Shown here one piece after another: positions 1 to 5,831 of a stretch of 9,378 nucleotides of DNA. The DNA is from Thermoleophilia bacterium (lineage in GTDB: Bacteria > Actinomycetota > Thermoleophilia > Miltoncostaeales > Miltoncostaeaceae): contig JAEMRL010000073.1 of the NCBI GenBank assembly GCA_016463385.1, positions 1-9,378 of the forward strand, given 5' to 3'. The translations under genes and the position numbers were made by a program. Position 1 is the first letter of the stretch; each line of letters starts with the position of its first letter. The notes beneath the pieces were generated by a model. It did no database searches. It saw nothing but the letters and a program-made list of their open reading frames with translations, and had not been told where the DNA came from.

Positions 1-2
1 GT

Positions 3-731
3 TCAGAAGAGGGTGGCGACGAGGGCGGCGCCGGCCTCGGTGAGGCGGCGCGGCCCGGAGGGCTCGCGGGCGACGAGCCCCCGGTGCTGGAGGAGGGCGA
101 GCTCCCGGCCGCACTCAGAGCGCGAGCGCCCGAGTTCGTCGGCGAGCTGCACCGGCGTGGCGTGGGCGATCTCGAGCAGCAGCGCGAGGATCTCGCGCGC
201 GGTCTCGGAGCAGACGGGCTCGGCGGCCGGCCCGTCGGGAGCCGGGATCGAGAGGGTCACGGCTGCTCCGCCCCCGATGTTGTCGGCGATCTCCAGGCGG
301 CCGGCCGAGGCGGCCATCATCTCGTGCGCGAGCGGCAGTCCGCCGCCCACGCCCCGCACGATCGCCCGGGCCTCGGCGTCCGCGGCGGTGAATCCGGGCA
401 GCAGGGCCCGCGCCGGGTCGGCGATCCCGGGGCCGTGGTCACTCACCCGGACCGTGTGACCGGCGTCCATGACGCTGACGACCGCGTCGCGGAACGACGC
501 GTGGACCAGGTTCTCCACGACCTCCCGCACGGCCGGGGCCGGGAGCGGGGAGCGCTCGCCGACCGCGTCGCAGATGGCCTCGATGAGCGCGACCGCGTCG
601 TCGTCGTGCAGTTCGTCGACGAGAGGCGGCTCCGCGGGCCCGGCGTACACGGCCAGGCGTGCGCGGAACGGCTCGGGACGGGGGGCCCGTGCGGCGGCGA
701 TCGGTGTGGAGAGGGTGAGGGCTGAGGGCAT
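3..731 (-). CDS. GHKL ATPase domain protein with C-terminal winged helix
   Basis: The 242-residue product has two visible parts. Residues about 45-165 carry a GHKL (histidine-kinase/anti-sigma type) ATP-binding fold: N-box VVENLVHA (71-78, E73 and N74), G1 box DHGPG (98-102), G2 box GVGGGL (127-132) and a closing GGGAAVTLSIP. Residues about 174-242 resemble a MarR/ArsR-type winged helix (PVQLADELGRSRSECGREL, then a wing and LTEAG). There is no HisKA phosphoacceptor helix, receiver domain or membrane segment, so it is not a conventional sensor kinase. It may be an SpoIIAB/RsbW-like ATPase or an ATP-sensing DNA-binding regulator; which one cannot be told from sequence. The ATG at 729-731 was chosen because upstream codons run into the gene-free region and look non-coding. 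No strong Shine-Dalgarno is seen. It is transcribed divergently from rpmH across a candidate origin. Confidence 0.85.
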   Translation of the reverse strand: MPSALTLSTPIAAARAPRPEPFRARLAVYAGPAEPPLVDELHDDDAVALIEAICDAVGERSPLPAPAVREVVENLVHASFRDAVVSVMDAGHTVRVSDHGPGIADPARALLPGFTAADAEARAIVRGVGGGLPLAHEMMAASAGRLEIADNIGGGAAVTLSIPAPDGPAAEPVCSETAREILALLLEIAHATPVQLADELGRSRSECGRELALLQHRGLVAREPSGPRRLTEAGAALVATLF

Positions 732-754
732 CTTCTGGGGGTCGAGGGGCGGGC

Positions 755-760
755 ACTCTA
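755..760 (-). promoter_or_regulatory. Possible -10 element for the GHKL-winged-helix gene
   Basis: On the minus strand the hexamer TAGAGT fits TAnnnT and lies 23 bases before the ATG at 731. No convincing -35 hexamer is visible upstream, so this is a weak call based on position and on being a less GC-rich patch. Confidence 0.25.
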
Positions 761-799
761 ACCCCGCGACCCCCGGCGACGAAAGCCCCCTGATCCCCC

Positions 800-808
800 T
801 GTGGAGAA
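800..808 (-). promoter_or_regulatory. DnaA-box-like site TTCTCCACA
   Basis: The minus-strand nonamer TTCTCCACA matches the classical DnaA box TTATCCACA at eight of nine positions. It stands alone, about 95 bp from the cluster at 905-936. Confidence 0.5.
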
Positions 809-904
809 CATTCCCACGACTGAGCGGCGAAATCGTATGACAGGCCCGTCGGACGTCATGGATGTTCGACCCGAGATCGCTGATGGCGAAAGGGTTCCCA
901 CGAT

Positions 905-936
905 CTCTCCACAGACGTCTCCACATCTGTGGAAAC
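905..936. promoter_or_regulatory. Cluster of three DnaA-box-like sites
   Basis: Three nonamers sit within 32 bp: CTCTCCACA (905-913, plus), GTCTCCACA (917-925, plus) and GTTTCCACA (928-936, minus). Each matches TTATCCACA at seven of nine positions and all keep the TCCACA core, which is the most conserved part of the box. The first two are 12 bp apart start to start. The third is inverted, two bases after the second. Such dense spacing is typical of DnaA assembly sites at origins or of DnaA-regulated promoters; the latter would act on rpmH, about 90 bp downstream of the cluster. Confidence 0.55.
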
Positions 937-1024
937 GGCTCGATGGCCCATTTTCGGCGGTTGCGGCCCCCTCCCCGGAACTGGTACGGGGCACCCCGGC
1001 CCGGCTCTCGCGCGAGGCGGCCTT

Positions 1025-1033
1025 TGCTATGCT
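1025..1033 (+). promoter_or_regulatory. Extended -10 promoter element for rpmH operon
   Basis: TGCTATGCT reads as an extended -10 (TGn followed by TATGCT). No good -35 hexamer is found 16-18 bp upstream, which is compatible with an extended -10 promoter. Transcription would start near 1040, giving a leader of roughly 68 bases before the rpmH GTG. Confidence 0.5.
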
Positions 1034-1107
1034 CGGCCACCCCGCGGCGGGCCCCCGCCCGGATTCCGGATGCAGTTGCATCGACGCGGACGAGGAGTGC
1101 GGCGCGC

Positions 1108-1242
1108 GTGAAGCGGACTTACCAGCCCAACAAGCGGAAGCGCAAGAAGACCCACGGCTTCCGGGTGCGGATGAGCACCAAGGCCGGCCGGGCGGTGCTC
1201 AAGCGCCGTCGTGCCAAGGGCCGTGCACGCCTTTCCGCCTAG
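1108..1242 (+). CDS. rpmH: 50S ribosomal protein L34
   Basis: The 44-residue product is ribosomal protein L34 of the large subunit, a very basic peptide that packs against 23S rRNA. It begins with the family hallmark MKRTYQPNKRKRKKTHGFR and continues RMSTKAGRAVLKRRRAKGR; 44 residues is the usual length. The start is the GTG at 1108, chosen because it places the conserved first residues exactly at the N-terminus. A GAGGAG motif lies at 1092-1097, ten bases before it. The reading frame is open further upstream, but that part has no family similarity. It is the first gene of the tightly packed run ending with parB, and its stop is three bases before the rnpA start, a pairing conserved across bacteria. 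Confidence 0.97.
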   Translation: MKRTYQPNKRKRKKTHGFRVRMSTKAGRAVLKRRRAKGRARLSA

Positions 1243-1245
1243 TTC

Positions 1246-1638
1246 ATGACCGATGCCGGCACCGCTCCGCGGCGCCGAGCCCGGATCACGCGGTCGGGCG
1301 ACTTCGACGCGGTGTACCGGCGCGGGCGATCGGCGGCCAACAGGCACCTGGTGGTCTACGCGTTCCCGCGCGAGGACCGGCCGGGCCCATCGCCGGCCCG
1401 TCTGGGCCTGTCGGTGTCGAAGAAGGTCGGCGGCGCCGTCGAGCGGAACCGGGTCAAGCGCGTGCTGCGCGAGCGGTTCGCGGAGATCGCGCCGACGCTG
1501 CCCGGTGGGCTGGACGTCGTCGTGATCGCGCGGCCGGGGTGTGCGGAGTACGTCGAGGAGAAGGGCTCGGCGGCCATCGGCCAGCGCCTCGCCGAGCTCG
1601 CCGAGAAGGTCACGCGGCCGCGCGAGGAGTCGCCGTGA
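1246..1638 (+). CDS. rnpA: Ribonuclease P protein component
   Basis: The 130-residue product is the small basic protein subunit of RNase P, which helps the catalytic RNA bind and trim 5' leaders of precursor tRNAs. The family signature is present: an N-terminal RITRSGDFDAVYRRGRS segment, a beta strand LGLSVSKKVGGAVERN, and the RNR motif within ERNRVKRVLRE (about residues 66-76). Length is normal for the family. The ATG at 1246 is three bases after the rpmH stop. No Shine-Dalgarno is visible before it, so translation probably depends on ribosomes finishing rpmH. The stop overlaps the yidD start in a GTGA junction. The catalytic RNA gene rnpB is not in this window. Confidence 0.96.
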   Translation: MTDAGTAPRRRARITRSGDFDAVYRRGRSAANRHLVVYAFPREDRPGPSPARLGLSVSKKVGGAVERNRVKRVLRERFAEIAPTLPGGLDVVVIARPGCAEYVEEKGSAAIGQRLAELAEKVTRPREESP

Positions 1639-1865
1639 AGGCGATCGCGATCGCCCCGATCCGCGCGTACCAGCGCTTCGTGTCGCCCCTCATCCCGCGA
1701 CGCTGCAAGTACCACCCCACCTGCTCCGCCTACGCCGTGGACGCCGTCCGCGAGTTCGGCGTGATGCGGGGGTTCGTGCTCGCCGGCTGGCGGCTCCTGC
1801 GGTGCAACCCCTGGAGCCACGGGGGCGTCGACTACGCGCATGACCAGACGGTGTTCCGCCGGTGA
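1635..1865 (+). CDS. yidD: Membrane protein insertion efficiency factor YidD
   Basis: The 76-residue product belongs to the YidD family (formerly DUF37), small membrane-associated proteins that help the YidC insertase. Family features are clear: IRAYQRFVSPLIPRRCKYHP, then TCSAYAVDAVREFG, then GWRLLRCNPWSHGGVDYA, with the three conserved cysteines (in CKYHPTC and RCNPW). The start is the GTG at 1635, overlapping the rnpA stop by four bases, with GAGGAG at 1624-1629 five bases upstream. Its stop overlaps the yidC GTG in the same way. The position between rnpA and yidC is the standard one. The frame is open far upstream through rnpA, but that part is antisense-like noise rather than a fusion. 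Confidence 0.95.
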   Translation: MKAIAIAPIRAYQRFVSPLIPRRCKYHPTCSAYAVDAVREFGVMRGFVLAGWRLLRCNPWSHGGVDYAHDQTVFRR

Positions 1866-2908
1866 ACCCGCTCGCGCTCCTCGAGGACCCGCTCCGCTGG
1901 CTCCTCGACTTCCTCCACGAGAACGCGAACCTCACCTACGGGTGGTCGATCGTCGTCCTGACGCTGATCGTGCGGTCCGCCCTGCTGCCGCTGGTCATCA
2001 AGCAGTACTCGTCGATGCGCAGCATGCAGATGGTGGCGCCGCAGCTGAAGGAGCTGCAGGCCAAGTACAAGGGCAACCGCCAGAAGCTCAACGAAGAGCT
2101 GATGGCGTTCTACAAAGAGAACCAGATCAACCCGTTCGCCTCGTGCCTGCCGCTCGTGGCGCAGCTGCCGATCTTCATCGCCCTCTACTACGTCCTCAAG
2201 GACTTCTCGAACACGGCGACCGGCAGCGACCTCTCGTTCATGTGGCTGATCCCGGACGTCGCGGCCGACTTCACCTTCAGCGCCGCCAGCCTCGTGCTGG
2301 TGGTGATCTACGGCCTGTCGCAGCTCCTCTCCACCGAGCTCTCGGCGACGCCCAACATGCCCGAGTCGCAGCGCCGGATCATGCGGTTCATCCCGATCGT
2401 CGTGGTGATCTTCGTCTTCCAGTTCACCGTGCCGGCCGGCCTGGTGCTCTACTGGATGACCACCAACCTCTGGACCTGCGGCCAGCAGCTGGTGATGCGC
2501 CACCGGATCGGCCTCCACCTGGCCGATCCCGCCGAGGTCGAGAAGATGGCTGCGCAGACCGCCAAGAAGGGCTCGCGCACCCCCCCGAAGACCGAGGGCG
2601 CGCTCGCGCTCGCCGAGACGGAGGAGGAGCCCGAGGCGGAGGCCCGGCCGAAGCGACGCGGCCGCTCGCGGAACGGCGACGCGACCGAGAGTCCCGCGGG
2701 TGAGGCGACCACGGCGCCGGAGCCGGAGACCGCGCCCGAGCCCACGAGCGCACCGGAGGCCTCCGCACCGGAGGCCTCCGCACCGGAGGCCGCGCCCGGC
2801 ACGAGCGGCAACGGGAAGCCCACGGCCAATCGCCGCCAGCCGCGGCCGAAGGGCACGGCCAAGGGCTCGCGCCCGGCGAGCGGCTCCCGCTCCAAGAAGA
2901 AGCGCTGA
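1862..2908 (+). CDS. yidC: YidC/Oxa1 family membrane protein insertase
   Basis: The 348-residue product inserts and folds inner-membrane proteins, alone or with SecYEG. The Oxa1-type core covers about residues 20-220. The first membrane segment (about 26-47) carries the hydrophilic-groove arginine R38 in LTLIVRSALLP. A cytoplasmic hairpin (about 52-88) follows, then NPFASCLPLVAQLPIF (90-105), a third segment (about 138-158), and two closely spaced ones in about 173-203 ending in QFTVPAGLVLYWMTTN. There is no large periplasmic domain and no lipobox, so it is the short Gram-positive-type form. The tail (about 230-348) is acidic and Pro/Ala-rich, with three APEAS-like repeats, then strongly basic and ending SRSKKKR. 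A basic tail fits ribosome docking known for some YidC proteins. The GTG start is in the GTGA overlap with yidD. Confidence 0.96.
   Translation: MNPLALLEDPLRWLLDFLHENANLTYGWSIVVLTLIVRSALLPLVIKQYSSMRSMQMVAPQLKELQAKYKGNRQKLNEELMAFYKENQINPFASCLPLVAQLPIFIALYYVLKDFSNTATGSDLSFMWLIPDVAADFTFSAASLVLVVIYGLSQLLSTELSATPNMPESQRRIMRFIPIVVVIFVFQFTVPAGLVLYWMTTNLWTCGQQLVMRHRIGLHLADPAEVEKMAAQTAKKGSRTPPKTEGALALAETEEEPEAEARPKRRGRSRNGDATESPAGEATTAPEPETAPEPTSAPEASAPEASAPEAAPGTSGNGKPTANRRQPRPKGTAKGSRPASGSRSKKKR
2750..2794 (+). repeat. Three tandem 15-bp repeats in the yidC tail
   Basis: Units at 2750-2764, 2765-2779 and 2780-2794 begin GCACCGGAGGCC. The first two are identical and the third differs in its last codon. 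They encode APEAS, APEAS and APEAA (residues 297-311). Being a multiple of three, copy-number change would keep the frame, so the linker length may vary between strains. Confidence 0.9.
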
Positions 2909-2921
2909 CCGGAGGTGAATC

Positions 2922-3407
2922 GTGGGAGCGAGTGACGTGACGGCCGACGGACCCGGCGCGGCCGCGGTTGCGCGGACCCTCGACGCGGTCGTGGCGGGGA
3001 TGGGCCTCGAGGCGACCGTCGTCGTGTCGCCCGGCCCCGACGAGACGGACATCGAGGCGACTGTCGATGGTGAGGGCCTAAGCCCGCTGATCGGCCGCGG
3101 TGGCGAGACCATCGACGCCCTGCAGTACCTCCTCGGACAGATCGCGAGTCGGGCCGAGGGCGGCTCCCGGCGGCGGGTGAGCCTCGACGCCGACGGGTAC
3201 CGCGCGCGCCGCGCCGCCGCGCTCGAGGCGCTGGCCGATCAGGCCGCGCGCGAGGCCGTCGAGCACGGCGAGGAGATCGAGCTCGACGCGATGACGCCCC
3301 ACGACCGCCGGATCGTCCACATGGCGCTGAAGGACCGGACCGAGGTGGTCACCCGGAGTGAGGGCGAGGAGCCGCGGCGCCGGATCATCGTCGAGCCGGC
3401 TGAGTAG
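2922..3407 (+). CDS. khpB: KH/R3H single-stranded RNA-binding protein (Jag/KhpB)
   Basis: The 161-residue product is a Jag/KhpB/EloR-family RNA-binding protein. In Gram-positive bacteria these proteins act with KhpA in cell-elongation and division control. The KH domain covers about residues 20-90, with LIGRGGETIDALQYL (GRGG at 58-61) as its RNA-binding GxxG loop. The R3H domain covers about 97-160, with the diagnostic arginine and histidine in DRRIVHMALK (R129, H133). The N-terminal Jag_N domain found in Firmicutes homologues is absent, as usual in actinobacteria. The GTG start at 2922 follows a strong GGAGG at 2911-2915 with six-base spacing, which decides the start. It sits 13 bases after yidC and directly before rsmG. 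Confidence 0.94.
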   Translation: MGASDVTADGPGAAAVARTLDAVVAGMGLEATVVVSPGPDETDIEATVDGEGLSPLIGRGGETIDALQYLLGQIASRAEGGSRRRVSLDADGYRARRAAALEALADQAAREAVEHGEEIELDAMTPHDRRIVHMALKDRTEVVTRSEGEEPRRRIIVEPAE

Positions 3408-3439
3408 TTGCGACGGGCGCGGGCCCCGGGTCCCGCGCC

Positions 3440-3455
3440 GGTTTCACGTGAAACA
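3440..3455. promoter_or_regulatory. parS site 1
   Basis: GGTTTCACGTGAAACA contains the perfect 14-bp palindrome GTTTCACGTGAAAC (3441-3454), the near-universal chromosomal parS that ParB binds and from which it slides as a CTP-dependent clamp. It lies between the jag stop and the rsmG ATG, or within rsmG if translation starts at the TTG at 3408. The cognate parB lies about 1.5 kb downstream. Confidence 0.95.
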
Positions 3456-3458
3456 CCC

Positions 3459-4199
3459 ATGAGCGCCGACCCGGTTTCACGTGAAACAGCGGGGCCGGCC
3501 GGGCGACTGGTGTCCCGCGCCGCGGCCCTGGGGGTACCGCTGTCGGCGAGCGCTGCCGCGGCCCTCGTGGCGCTGCTCGACCGCATCGGCCTCGAGCCGC
3601 AGAACCTGACCACGATCGAGGGTCTGGAGGAGGGCATCGACCGCCATCTGGCCGACAGCCTCGCGGGATTGATGCTGCCGGAGGTCGCCGGGGCCGCCTC
3701 GTCGGTCGACATCGGCAGCGGTGCGGGCTTCCCGGGCCTCGCCCTCGCCATCGCCCGCCCCGATCTGGCCGTCACACTCGTCGAGAGCGAGCGCCGGAAG
3801 GCCGACTGGCTGCGCAGAGCGTCCGCGGACATCCCTAATGTGCGGGTCGTGGCCGATCGCTCCGAACACCTCGCGAAGGCCGAACGGGAGACCTTCCCAC
3901 TCGCGACGATGCGGGCCCTCGGGCCCCTTCCCGTGGCCCTCGAGCTCGCGGCGCCCTTCGTGAGCGTCGGCGGCGCGGTGGTGGCCTGGCGCGGCGACGA
4001 CGCCGACCCCGCCACCGAGGCCGCGGGTGCGCGCGCGGCACGCGAGCTGGGCCTCGAGCCCCGCCCGCCGGTGGCCTCCGCCGCCTTCCCGGGGTCGCGC
4101 CGCCGCCTCCAGGTGTTCGCGAAGGTCGCCCCCACCCCGTCCAGGTACCCACGCCGCGCGGGTCGCGCCGCCAAGAAGCCCATCGGAGGCGAGCGCTGA
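3459..4199 (+). CDS. rsmG: 16S rRNA (guanine-N7) methyltransferase
   Basis: The 246-residue product (from ATG 3459) methylates N7 of G527 (E. coli numbering) in the 530 loop of 16S rRNA, using S-adenosylmethionine; loss in other bacteria gives low-level streptomycin resistance. The Rossmann SAM-binding motif DIGSGAGFPG is at residues 84-93. Before it lies the family segment HLADSL (63-68), after it the acidic strand-end VTLVESERRKADWLRR, and the conserved arginine sits in ATMRALGPL. The family core begins near residue 18, so starts at TTG 3408 (263 residues, abutting the jag stop), ATG 3459 or GTG 3510 are all possible. None has a clear Shine-Dalgarno; ATG 3459 is preferred as the only ATG. 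Its TGA overlaps the parA ATG by one base. The C-terminal extension is basic (about 225-246). Confidence 0.93.
   Translation: MSADPVSRETAGPAGRLVSRAAALGVPLSASAAAALVALLDRIGLEPQNLTTIEGLEEGIDRHLADSLAGLMLPEVAGAASSVDIGSGAGFPGLALAIARPDLAVTLVESERRKADWLRRASADIPNVRVVADRSEHLAKAERETFPLATMRALGPLPVALELAAPFVSVGGAVVAWRGDDADPATEAAGARAARELGLEPRPPVASAAFPGSRRRLQVFAKVAPTPSRYPRRAGRAAKKPIGGER
3473..3488. promoter_or_regulatory. parS site 2
   Basis: This is a second perfect copy of the same 16 bases, with palindrome 3474-3487, located 33 bp from site 1 and inside the rsmG reading frame, where it is read as VSRET. Sites inside the start of rsmG/gidB near parAB are known in other bacteria. Confidence 0.95.
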
Positions 4200-4951
4200 T
4201 GATCTACGCCGTTGCCAACCAGAAGGGCGGCGTGGGCAAGACGACCACGGCGGTCAACCTCGCCGCCTGCCTCGCCGAGGCTGGCTCCCGGGTGCTCCTG
4301 GTGGACGTCGATCCCCAGGCCAACGCCTCGGGCGGCCTCGGCATCTCGGGCAGGGATCGGCTCACCATCGCGGATGTGCTGCTCGACGGGGTGCCGCTCC
4401 AGGACGCCGTCGTGCCCACGAACGTGCCGAACCTCGATCTGCTGCCGTCCTCGTCGGACCTGGCCGGGGCGGCCGTCGAGCTCCCGGGCCGCGAGGGCCG
4501 CGAGGGCATCCTGGCGCGGGCCCTGGAGCCGGCGCGCGCGGAGTACCCCTACATCTTCATGGACTGCCCCCCGTCTCTCGATCTCCTGACGGTCAACGCC
4601 CTCGCCGCCGCCGATCGCCTGATCGTGCCGGTGCAGTGCGAGTACTACGCCCTCGAGGGCCTCTCGCGGCTGATGGAGACCGTCGCGGCCGTCCAGGCAC
4701 GCCTCAACCCGCGCCTCCGGGTGACCGGGATGCTGATGACCATGCACGACGCGCGTACCCGGGTCAGCGGGGACGTGATCGGCGAGGTCCGCCGCCATTT
4801 CCCCCAGCTCGCCTTCCGCACGGTGGTGCCGCGCAACGTCCGCCTGGCCGAGGCGCCGTCCTACGGCGAACCGGTCATCCGCTACGACCCGCACTGCGCG
4901 GGGGCCGACGCCTACTTCGAGGCCGCAAAGGAGGTCGCCGCCCGTGGCTGA
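4199..4951 (+). CDS. parA: Chromosome-partitioning ATPase ParA (Soj)
   Basis: The 250-residue product is a ParA/MinD-superfamily ATPase that binds DNA non-specifically as an ATP dimer and moves ParB-parS complexes during chromosome segregation. The deviant Walker A motif KGGVGKTT is at residues 9-16, with signature lysine K9 and P-loop K14. The switch strand VLLVDVDPQANAS covers 32-44. The Walker B-like YIFMDCPPS has D122. The C-terminal RNVRLAEAPSYGEPVIRYDP is typical of chromosomal Soj proteins. There is no N-terminal helix-turn-helix, so this is the short chromosomal type and not a P1-type repressor. A GGAGG at 4185-4189 lies nine bases before the ATG. The 3' end overlaps the parB start by eight bases. 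Confidence 0.97.
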   Translation: MIYAVANQKGGVGKTTTAVNLAACLAEAGSRVLLVDVDPQANASGGLGISGRDRLTIADVLLDGVPLQDAVVPTNVPNLDLLPSSSDLAGAAVELPGREGREGILARALEPARAEYPYIFMDCPPSLDLLTVNALAAADRLIVPVQCEYYALEGLSRLMETVAAVQARLNPRLRVTGMLMTMHDARTRVSGDVIGEVRRHFPQLAFRTVVPRNVRLAEAPSYGEPVIRYDPHCAGADAYFEAAKEVAARG

Positions 4952-5831
4952 CGCAACCACCCGTGACCGGCGCGGCCTGGGACGTGGTCTAAGCGCACTC
5001 CTCGGCGACGCCGAGCCGGTCGGACCAGGCGCGGCGCCCGCCGGTTCGCTGGTGGAGGTGCCTCTCGACTCCATCGCACCGAACCCGGACCAGCCGCGCG
5101 CGGTCATCGAGCCGGAGGCCCTCGAGGCCCTGGCCGCCTCGATCCGGGCGAGCGGCGTGCTGCAGCCCGTGGTCGTGGCCCCGGCCGACGCACAGGGGCG
5201 CCATGAGCTGATCGCCGGCGAGCGCCGGTGGCGGGCGGCCCGGATCGCCGGCCTGGAGCGGGTTCCCGCCGTCATCCGCACGGTCGATGCCCGTGAGCGC
5301 CTCGAGCTGGCCCTGGTCGAGAACATCGTCCGCGAGGACCTCAGCCCGATCGACGTGGCCCTCGCCTGCGCCTGCCTGATCGAGGACTTCGGCCAGAGTC
5401 ACGGCGATCTCGCGGGCCGCCTCGGGCGCTCGCGCCCGGCGATCTCGAACCTGGTCCGCCTCCTGGAGCTCCCCGAGGGCGTCCAGGAGCTGATCTCCAC
5501 CGGCGTCATCACCGAGGGACACGGCCGCGCGATCCTGATGGCCGACGGGCCGGCCCGTCGCGCCCGCGTGGCGGAGCGCGTCGTGGAGATGGGGCTCTCG
5601 GTGCGCGCGACCGAGGAGCTCGCGCGCCACGAGTCGGGAGAGGCGCGCCCCGCGGCCCGCCGCGCGAGCGAGCCGACCCCGCTCGGCGACCGCGCTCTCG
5701 AGGCGTTCGGCTCCGCTTTCGACGCTCCCGTGCGCGTACGCACGAGCAGCCGCGGTCAGGTGGTCGTCGAGCTCCGGTTCGCCGACGCCGACGCCCTGTC
5801 GTCGGCGCTGGAGAAGCTCTCCGCCGGCTGA
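4944..5831 (+). CDS. parB: Chromosome-partitioning CTPase ParB (Spo0J)
   Basis: The 295-residue product binds parS, hydrolyses CTP and spreads as a sliding clamp. The N-terminal RRGLGRGLSALLG (9-21) is the basic patch that stimulates ParA. The ParB/Srx-like CTP-binding domain (about 36-135) shows GVLQPVVV (71-78), the arginine-rich GERRWRAA (92-99) and the ENIVREDLSPID motif (126-137). The helix-turn-helix that reads parS covers about 140-225, with recognition region GRLGRSRPAISNLVRLL. The dimerisation domain is the last ~45 residues. The GTG start at 4944 lies inside the end of parA and is supported by an almost perfect AAAGGAGGT at 4927-4935, eight bases upstream. Its last 76 bases overlap the convergent histidine kinase gene. 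Confidence 0.97.
   Translation: MADATTRDRRGLGRGLSALLGDAEPVGPGAAPAGSLVEVPLDSIAPNPDQPRAVIEPEALEALAASIRASGVLQPVVVAPADAQGRHELIAGERRWRAARIAGLERVPAVIRTVDARERLELALVENIVREDLSPIDVALACACLIEDFGQSHGDLAGRLGRSRPAISNLVRLLELPEGVQELISTGVITEGHGRAILMADGPARRARVAERVVEMGLSVRATEELARHESGEARPAARRASEPTPLGDRALEAFGSAFDAPVRVRTSSRGQVVVELRFADADALSSALEKLSAG

Larger units (their letters stand above)
732..1107. other. Gene-free divergent region, candidate oriC
   Basis: This 376-base stretch separates the divergent GHKL gene and rpmH and contains no plausible gene. It is visibly less GC-rich than its surroundings between about 800 and 960. It holds four sites with the core TCCACA: minus 800-808 and 928-936, plus 905-913 and 917-925. 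A nine-base direct repeat TTCCCACGA occurs at 811-819 and 895-903, each copy within three bases of a TCCACA site. The rpmH promoter lies at its right end. Origins in many bacteria lie next to rpmH and dnaA, and here genes point away from the region on both sides as expected for an origin. No obvious AT-rich unwinding element is seen and dnaA is not in the window, so oriC is a reasoned suggestion only. Confidence 0.5.

Noticed and set aside
729..1040. Longer N-terminus for the GHKL-winged-helix protein starting at 1040
   Set aside because: It would cover the rpmH promoter and the DnaA-like boxes with a composition unlike the domain, and the ATG at 731 is a better boundary.
1048..1061. Short hairpin CGGG...CCCG in the rpmH leader
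   Set aside because: Only four base pairs in very GC-rich DNA; not strong enough to propose an L34 autoregulatory element.
801..1865. 354-codon open frame covering the origin region, rpmH, rnpA and yidD
   Set aside because: Only its last 76 codons match a family (YidD). The rest is the out-of-frame reading of rpmH and rnpA and of gene-free DNA.
1832..3112. 426-codon minus-strand open frame opposite yidC and jag
   Set aside because: Low-complexity Arg/Gly/His-rich translation lying antisense to clearly recognised genes, typical of GC-rich DNA.
3239..5326. 695-codon minus-strand open frame opposite rsmG, parA and parB
   Set aside because: No domain is recognisable and it is antisense to three conserved genes with intact motifs.
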